Source: Mytilus californianus
Lineage: Eukaryota > Mollusca > Bivalvia > Mytilida > Mytilidae
DNA: 64,000 bases
Direction of reading: 5' to 3'
NCBI RefSeq assembly: GCF_021869535.1
Contig: NW_026262593.1
Span: 69,342,322 to 69,406,321, forward strand
Part shown: piece after piece, positions 62,301-64,000 of the stretch
Layout: every line of letters begins with the position of its first letter
Position numbering within the stretch: position 1 is the stretch's first letter
Notes under the pieces: model-generated
Seen by the model: only the letters and a program-made list of their open reading frames with translations
Databases searched by the model: none
Told to the model about the DNA's origin: nothing
Position numbers and translations under genes: made by a program

Positions 62301-63680
62301 TTATTTTGATGTAATGAACTAATCCAAACCAAATAATGGGAAGTGAGAATGAATAACTACAATCGTCTAACATCAGGACACAGAATCATAGTTGTTCATT
62401 TAATCTGGTAGTTAGAGAAACGACGAAAAAAAAACCAAGTCCTCTCATATAGTATTATAGATTTCTTACTAAAATTTCAATGTAACAGCATTTTCATAAA
62501 TGAATTTCGTTTAAATATTAAAAATGTATAATATCGCATCATAAATCAAAATTAGGGACAAAACGAAGATAGGCATTGTTTCTTCCTAAAAGTGTTTGAA
62601 AAAAATATTATTTTTCGAGGAAAAAAAATGTCTCAGGTTTGTTCACGTGAAGTGTATGTCGGACTAATTGAAGAATAAGTTACACAAATTTGAAAAAAAA
62701 AGACAAAAGTGTACAGAAAAGTTATGTTTTGAAAATGCTTCTAAATATTATATTTAATTCGACCGAGTTGTTATAATGCAATACCTAGGGGAAACGTGAG
62801 GGGTTACAAAATATTCAGTAATTGGTGAAAACAAAATGTATTCAAAGCAAACACCATTAGACGTCAGATGTACTTTAATTTACTTCATATCTGATCGAGT
62901 ACTGAATCTTGACAAGATCTACATTATTTACATACGTAAAGTTGATAACGCAAAATAAGACCTCATAAATATTCATAAACAGCAAATGTTTTTTTTTCGT
63001 TTGACAAGTAAATCTGGTCAAACTTGATTACTCCGCTTTCAAGCAGTGATAGAAAATAAAAATAATAAAACTATTTTTTTTATCTTTTAATCTTTGTTGA
63101 AAGTCAAACACGTTAAACAGGAAATTTAAAAAAAGAAGAAATAACAGCAACAAAGTTTACACTTATATCAGCTACCCATAAAACATTCCGTTTGAGATAT
63201 CAATTGTTGTAATACATTTGTAAGGTGGAAATTTAAGAACTTCTAGCAATACCAGCACAGCTTATTTGCATATATAGGTTGTTTGGATTTCCTATAGGTT
63301 CATTTTTTCATCAGACATATATAATTTTTTTGCACCACCACCTAAAGTGCAATTTAAGCCCCTCCTTAACTGAAGCCCTAACCTTATACCTGAACCTTCT
63401 AGTTGTCTCATTAGCAATCATACTACATCTCATTATTTTTTTAATAGTGACACGCTTCTGTCAAGTGCTACATTTGTAATACTTTTATATCTTATAACTT
63501 AAAAAAAAGACCGTTTATTTCTATATCAGATGAATTTTAGGCCTGATTTATCAGAAGCCTATTCTAATTCTAATTCAATTAGGTTAACATGTTATTTAAG
63601 TCATTTATATGTAAGAGTATCGTATAACCCTTACCTGCATTTACTATAGACAGCAGCAGAAAAGCCAAAAGAGATACCAT
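26025..63680 (-). CDS. ALP: Alkaline phosphatase, ten-exon gene (527 aa), GPI-anchored type
   Basis: Joined exons on the minus strand: 63680-63635, 55884-55664, 54261-54084, 52753-52584, 42283-42179, 40228-40126, 39679-39539, 38131-37940, 27813-27685, 26323-26025. They total 1584 nt, 527 codons plus TGA, and every junction is GT/AG with matching phase. The family hydrolyses phosphate monoesters at the cell surface using a phosphoserine intermediate. Visible in order: signal peptide (1-15), FIGDGMG with Asp50 (metal), [10 protein letters not shown] with catalytic Ser100, His162/Thr164 (Mg site), Arg175 (substrate), Glu224 and Glu278 (calcium-site positions), Glu321 (Mg), Asp326 and His330 (Zn1), VTADHSH with Asp367/His368 (Zn2), ETHGGED with His446 (Zn1), then a hydrophobic tail after about residue 503. 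Length matches animal enzymes of about 520-535 residues. Ligand roles are transferred from human placental phosphatase. Nothing suggests a pseudogene. Promoter and UTR limits are not resolved. Confidence 0.95.
27685..27813 (-). CDS. ALP: Alkaline phosphatase exon 9
   Basis: Encodes residues 386-428. [12 protein letters not shown] matches the family block AYTVLLYGNGPGY. NFT and NLT give possible N-glycosylation sites. Acceptor cttgtag, donor gtaagt, phase 1. Confidence 0.92.
28540..28880. repeat. Two tandem diverged units in intron 8
   Basis: Units end with caagtgaaactcaagttat...ccggaaagcatttttttc and caagggaaactcgagccacc...ccggaaagcatttatttc. Each is about 160-170 bp. They precede ggcgggcggac, a phrase frequent in bivalve repeats. 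Confidence 0.55.
29375..29400. repeat. (CAAT)n simple repeat
   Basis: Five or more units of caat(c)a, non-coding, intron 8. Confidence 0.8.
32846..33024. mobile_element. TA-bounded miniature element in alkaline phosphatase intron 8 (179 bp)
   Basis: Ends CACCTTATCGCTATTTGG and ACAAATAGCGATAAGGTG, each flanked by TA. It is the reverse complement of the copies near 10.2-10.5 kb with a few differences. Non-coding. Confidence 0.85.
34460..34620 (+). repeat. Dispersed repeat (ggggccagctgaggcccacc), copy 1
   Basis: Matches 38990-39130 in the same direction over gaagacccattggtg, tgctctttggtcgggttgtt and cattccccatttccattctc. Both copies lie in introns of the phosphatase gene. Confidence 0.8.
34810..35995 (+). 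repeat. Tandem array of about 165-bp units in intron 8
   Basis: The phrase ttctctaactttagtttgcc or a close variant recurs at about 34900, 35063, 35433, 35560, 35722 and 35830, followed each time by ccaaatgttatgaaact and later gagttatg. Spacing of 164 and 162 bp between intact neighbours gives the unit; other intervals show lost or partial units. The array starts after cgccgtagcggagggggcat and ends near gcgggggcatcatctgtgtc, which look like the edges of one repeat element. The apparent frames inside are shadows. Confidence 0.8.
37320..37420. repeat. Short repeats of a ctagccc phrase
   Basis: ctagccc recurs four times within 100 bp (ctagcccagg, ctagccctgt, ctagcccatc, ctagcccgag). It recurs once more near 37805 as gctagcctacgggcgg. 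Likely a repeat fragment; non-coding. Confidence 0.4.
37940..38131 (-). CDS. ALP: Alkaline phosphatase exon 8 (zinc ligands)
   Basis: Encodes residues 322-385. It carries Asp326 and His330 of Zn1 in [10 protein letters not shown], and Asp367, His368 of Zn2 in [14 protein letters not shown]. The stretch between Glu321 and Asp326 reads GSNI where vertebrate enzymes read GGRI, and the next two positions are Ile-Ala instead of His-Gly. Donor gtatgt. Intron 8 runs 9.9 kb. Confidence 0.94.
38990..39130 (+). repeat. Dispersed repeat (ggggccagctgaagcccacc), copy 2
   Basis: Second copy of the repeat at 34460-34620, in intron 7, with scattered substitutions. Confidence 0.8.
39539..39679 (-). CDS. ALP: Alkaline phosphatase exon 7 (Mg-site Glu)
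   Basis: Encodes residues 275-321. [11 protein letters not shown] matches the family block GLFEPGDMKYE, with Glu278 at the calcium site. A two-residue insertion follows, so Glu295 aligns with Asp285 of the placental enzyme. The exon ends FFLLVE, with Glu321 the Mg ligand. Donor gtcagt, phase 1. Confidence 0.92.
40126..40228 (-). CDS. ALP: Alkaline phosphatase exon 6
   Basis: Encodes residues 241-274. [10 protein letters not shown] matches the family block ARYVWNR. The acceptor has a nine-T tract before AG. The donor is gtttgt, a weaker site, leaving in phase 1. The intron that follows is short (40125-39680). Confidence 0.9.
41848..42080. repeat. Poly-T and poly-A tracts near exon 5
   Basis: Runs of 18 T (from 41851) and of up to 18 A (41921-42080) lie in intron 5, starting about 100 bp downstream of the exon 5 donor on the transcribed strand. 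They are a likely source of length variation. Confidence 0.8.
42179..42283 (-). CDS. ALP: Alkaline phosphatase exon 5
   Basis: Encodes residues 206-240, starting [10 protein letters not shown], which matches the family's GGGR block, and DPEYNTKYG with Glu224 at a calcium-site position. Acceptor tgaatag. I chose the donor aca|gtaggt because it keeps phase 0 and joins DLTT to EWQN, as in vertebrate enzymes (NLVQEWL). Confidence 0.88.
42957..43519 (+). repeat. BEL/Pao 5' LTR
   Basis: Begins TATGCTGGATCACG and ends CTGAGCATA. It is paired with 50403-50965. I could not assign the following gtaaattgacgacaacc to a tRNA primer. Confidence 0.93.
43693..44593 (+). pseudogene. BEL/Pao gag, N-terminal part, broken
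   Basis: ATG at 43693 opens [15 protein letters not shown]. The frame breaks in the A-run at 43739-43750 and resumes in another frame through [15 protein letters not shown] to 44096. A further stretch follows, rich in Lys, Ala and Glu and predicted to be coiled coil, with a TAG near 44349 and another at 44588. No enzymatic motif. Probably the assembly region of Gag. Confidence 0.7.
44342..44473 (+). repeat. 33-bp tandem repeats in gag coding a coiled coil
   Basis: Units at 44342-44374, 44375-44407 and 44408-44440 are nearly identical; a diverged fourth follows. Each encodes the 11-residue unit [11 protein letters not shown]. The first unit has TAG where the others have CAG, so a C-to-T change created a stop. 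Confidence 0.88.
44651..46933 (+). pseudogene. BEL/Pao gag C-terminus, zinc knuckles and aspartic protease (760-aa open frame)
   Basis: A long open frame with [20 protein letters not shown] and [13 protein letters not shown] (the capsid-like DUF1759 region, about residues 115-310). Zinc-binding cysteines follow ([15 protein letters not shown] and [14 protein letters not shown], about 385-420), then a retropepsin-like domain with [14 protein letters not shown] (about 490-505) and [13 protein letters not shown]. The frame does not end at a domain boundary: it runs into the linker before RT ([16 protein letters not shown]) and stops at 46931-46933 by frameshift. Its first residues lie downstream of the stop at 44588, so it is an internal piece of a larger polyprotein. 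Confidence 0.88.
46934..47505 (+). pseudogene. BEL/Pao reverse transcriptase, two frames
   Basis: [20 protein letters not shown] and [12 protein letters not shown] (46990-47225), a stop or frameshift near 47257, then [19 protein letters not shown] and FYVDDGLTS with the catalytic Asp pair (about 47428-47445). This matches the Pao RT signature. A TAA at 47503-47505 follows. Confidence 0.88.
47506..48600 (+). pseudogene. BEL/Pao RT connection and RNase H
   Basis: [20 protein letters not shown] (about 47707) is the conserved Pao block after RT. A TAG at 47955-47957 follows SKTTT. The RNase H-like part reads [31 protein letters not shown] and [13 protein letters not shown]. The frame breaks again near 48300 ([13 protein letters not shown]) and the region continues through [10 protein letters not shown]. 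Confidence 0.83.
48601..50312 (+). pseudogene. BEL/Pao integrase split by a 294-bp insertion
   Basis: The zinc-binding N-terminus has [20 protein letters not shown] and CVTCRKLRG. It is interrupted at 49060-49358. The core resumes with [14 protein letters not shown] (first Asp) and [15 protein letters not shown], then [12 protein letters not shown], where the second Asp is kept but the usual Gly-Thr is changed. Next comes [11 protein letters not shown] with the catalytic Glu, followed by [15 protein letters not shown] at 50037-50039 interrupts before [14 protein letters not shown], and the frame ends in TAA at 50310-50312. Confidence 0.88.
49060..49353 (+). mobile_element. 0.29 kb dispersed element, copy 2 (inside Pao integrase)
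   Basis: Flanked by TTGAA at 49055-49059 and 49354-49358. Skipping the element plus one TTGAA joins DRLE to PSPPFTN in the correct frame, so the boundaries and 5-bp target duplication are exact. Sequence matches 639-926 in the opposite orientation. It has no clear terminal inverted repeats and is non-coding. Confidence 0.88.
50388..50402 (+). promoter_or_regulatory. BEL/Pao polypurine tract
   Basis: ttcagacggggag directly precedes the 3' LTR; position and purine content suit plus-strand priming. Confidence 0.65.
50403..50965 (+). repeat. BEL/Pao 3' LTR
   Basis: Begins TATGCTAAGTCAAG right after a purine-rich cagacggggag (polypurine tract) and ends CTCAGCATA before the second GTCGT. Confidence 0.93.
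52584..52753 (-). CDS. ALP: Alkaline phosphatase exon 4 (Mg site and substrate Arg)
   Basis: Encodes residues 149-205. [17 protein letters not shown] carries His162 and Thr164, aligned to the Mg-site His153 and Ser155 of the human placental enzyme. Thr is the residue used by E. coli at this site. Arg175 aligns to the substrate-binding Arg166. Acceptor ctcttag, donor gtaaat, leaving in phase 0 after Gln205. Intron 4 downstream contains the whole BEL/Pao element. Confidence 0.93.
53484..53880. other. Intron 3 stretch with a possible repeat fragment
   Basis: Contains gagtgccacgctctctgcac and a locally GC-richer run (53690-53830). No second copy in the window and no domain in any frame. Nothing further can be supported. 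Confidence 0.3.
54084..54261 (-). CDS. ALP: Alkaline phosphatase exon 3 (catalytic serine)
   Basis: Encodes residues 90-148 plus one base of codon 149. [14 protein letters not shown] contains Asp99-Ser100, the serine that is phosphorylated during catalysis in all alkaline phosphatases. Acceptor gtttcag, donor gtaaga. Confidence 0.94.
55057..55656. repeat. 40-bp minisatellite, about 15 units, in intron 2
   Basis: Consensus gattgtagatcacacattgg followed by cagtgtaactgtgtgtgtat. About 15 head-to-tail units with scattered substitutions, no spacers and no indels that shift the register. The last unit ends within about 10 bp of the exon 2 splice donor at 55663. Confidence 0.95.
55664..55884 (-). 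CDS. ALP: Alkaline phosphatase exon 2 (first metal-binding Asp)
   Basis: Encodes residues 16-89. It carries the [11 protein letters not shown] motif, whose Asp50 bridges Zn2 and Mg in this family. The acceptor is tttaag and the donor is gtaagc, in phase 0 after Lys89. Immediately downstream of the donor the intron turns into the 40-bp minisatellite, so the reading frame continues a short way into the repeat if unspliced. Confidence 0.93.
56070..56260. repeat. Outer inverted layer, left arm (TTGTACAAATTATAA repeats)
   Basis: Four or more copies of ttgtacaaattataatttg, itself palindromic. It is inverted relative to 59430-59580. Confidence 0.88.
56330..56645. repeat. Middle inverted layer, left arm (about 21-bp CGACC/AGTCTGAACC repeats)
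   Basis: Starts with cactacaaaccagtaaaagt, then degenerate units of agtctgaaccatactcgacc. The last several are tandem at about 21 bp. Its reverse complement is 58300-58625. Confidence 0.88.
57595..57660. repeat. Inner inverted layer, left arm (ggacaaaaagtcaca)
   Basis: Three units of ggacaaaaagtcaca or ggacagaaagtcaca. Inverted partners (tgtgactttttgtcctgtga) are at 57945-57980. Confidence 0.85.
57945..57982. repeat. Inner inverted layer, right arm
   Basis: Two units of tgtgactttttgtcc, the reverse complement of 57595-57660. Confidence 0.85.
58300..58625. repeat. Middle inverted layer, right arm
   Basis: Units of ggtcgagtatggttcagact on the plus strand, ending in acttttactggtttgtagtg, the mirror of the left arm's start. 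Confidence 0.88.
58642..59201 (-). pseudogene. KRBA2/GIN-like integrase remnant, core deleted
   Basis: The minus strand starts [18 protein letters not shown] at 59201. After a frameshift it continues into [14 protein letters not shown], then [12 protein letters not shown] and [19 protein letters not shown], the module after the integrase core in KRBA2/SCAND3-like proteins. After another frameshift a Cys-rich end reads [20 protein letters not shown] and FCSNK before TAA at 58644-58642. The whole remnant is about 560 bp, while intact relatives have an N-terminal part and a DDE core of several hundred residues between these pieces. Family assignment is from memory of the C-terminal motifs. Several stops mean it is inactive. 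Confidence 0.6.
59430..59580. repeat. Outer inverted layer, right arm
   Basis: Mirror of the left arm, with gtacaagcactttttgtac and aatttgtacaaaatgataac matching in reverse complement. Confidence 0.88.
59600..61150. other. Intron 1 stretch, nothing recognised
   Basis: AT-rich, with short unsupported frames only. Confidence 0.45.
61153..61439 (+). repeat. 287-bp dispersed repeat, copy B (intron 1)
   Basis: Same ends and length as 23696-23982, with a handful of substitutions (for example gtaagtttttgggg versus gtaattttctgggg). Confidence 0.85.
61682..61740 (-). repeat. Fragment of the 287-bp repeat family
   Basis: Reads aagaagatgtggtataattg followed by ccaatgagacaactctcc, the reverse complement of the end of the 287-bp repeat, with substitutions. 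Confidence 0.65.
61741..63634. other. Intron 1 stretch adjoining exon 1
   Basis: No gene. Another weak relative of the 287-bp repeat end is seen near 63400-63430 (gttgtctcattagcaatcat). The first intron begins at 63634. Confidence 0.45.
63635..63680 (-). CDS. ALP: Alkaline phosphatase exon 1 (signal peptide)
   Basis: ATG at 63680-63678 opens [15 protein letters not shown], a hydrophobic signal sequence that targets the enzyme to the secretory pathway, with likely cleavage after the NA. The exon ends in phase 1 (a single G) before the donor gtaagg. Joining to exon 2 gives Gly16-Thr-Glu-Asp-Trp-His. The next coding exon lies 7.75 kb away, across intron 1, the most transposon-rich of the shorter-range gaps. 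Confidence 0.88.
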
Positions 63681-63739
63681 GCTGAATAGACAGAGGTGAT
63701 CATGTACTGGAAATAAACTCATCACTGGTACCAGGCTAA

Positions 63740-63760
63740 TGATTTATGATATAATATCAG
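63740..63760 (-). promoter_or_regulatory. Possible TATA-like stretch upstream of alkaline phosphatase
   Basis: On the minus strand about 60-80 nt upstream of the ATG there is an AT run reading GATATTATATCATAAATC. Its spacing would suit a short 5' UTR. AT-rich runs are everywhere in this window and an upstream non-coding exon is possible, so this is only a candidate. Confidence 0.2.
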
Positions 63761-64000
63761 TCAATGGCCTATTTATTACTTTTCACTAGTGTGCTATTCT
63801 AATTCGATCGCAAACAGGTTGTGGAAAGAGTTATTCGGCCGTGGAGAAGATATGGAAATGATTGATGGTTATTTAATAACCTTTACTGTACATAAAATAG
63901 AAGTTAATAAATTTATGTCAAGTGCATTATATGCATGTATATATATATTTTTTTGTGCATTCAAATTGATAAAAAAAAAACTCGAATATATCTCTATATT

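Noticed and set aside
1..64000. A new host defence or metabolic gene cluster
   Set aside because: Apart from alkaline phosphatase I find no supported host gene; the other coding signals belong to mobile elements.

Overview
The window looks like AT-rich nuclear DNA of an invertebrate, most likely a bivalve mollusc of the mussel type. Two things point there: one animal-type intron-rich gene, and a dense set of dispersed repeats that I recognise from memory as common in Mytilus-like genomes. The species assignment is inference. No prokaryotic operons, tRNA, rRNA or CRISPR were found.

The only confident host gene is an alkaline phosphatase on the minus strand. It has ten coding exons between 63680 (ATG) and 26025 (stop). 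I placed every exon from GT/AG sites and conserved motifs; the phases close exactly and give a 527-residue protein with a signal peptide, the catalytic serine, the expected Zn/Mg ligands and a hydrophobic C-terminal tail suggesting a GPI anchor. About 36 kb of the 37.7 kb span is intron, filled with mobile DNA.

1-7.5 kb holds a broken non-LTR retrotransposon RT (with a 0.29 kb element inside it), a decayed DIRS-like RT/RNase H on the minus strand, and repeat scraps. 7.5-23.25 kb is a Ty3/gypsy LTR retrotransposon on the minus strand: 5' LTR at 22309-23249, 3' LTR at 7524-8104, gag-protease, RT-RNase H, integrase and an extra zinc-finger ORF. A 5'-truncated CR1/L2-like LINE sits in its integrase (16272-18470). 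A 5.35 kb terminal-inverted-repeat (TIR) element sits in its 3' region (8855-14207), and this carries a TTAA-bounded element (10910-11790) and a TA-bounded miniature element split by another copy of its own family (10174-10534).

23.3-26 kb is repeat-derived flank 3' of the phosphatase gene. Within the gene, intron 8 (27814-37939) holds another miniature element, a ~165 bp tandem array (34.8-36.0 kb) and several repeats. Intron 4 (42284-52583) holds a full-length BEL/Pao retrotransposon (42957-50965) with a perfect 5-bp target duplication; its integrase is split by the same 0.29 kb element found at 0.64-0.93 kb. Intron 2 carries a 15-copy 40-bp minisatellite that starts next to the exon 2 splice donor. 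Intron 1 (55885-63634) holds a 3.5 kb element with three nested layers of inverted repeats and an internally deleted KRBA2/GIN-like integrase remnant.

The least ordinary points are the layered palindromic KRBA2-like element, the zinc-finger ORF of the gypsy element, the self-nested miniature element and the minisatellite next to an exon. I see no host gene cluster resembling a new pathway.
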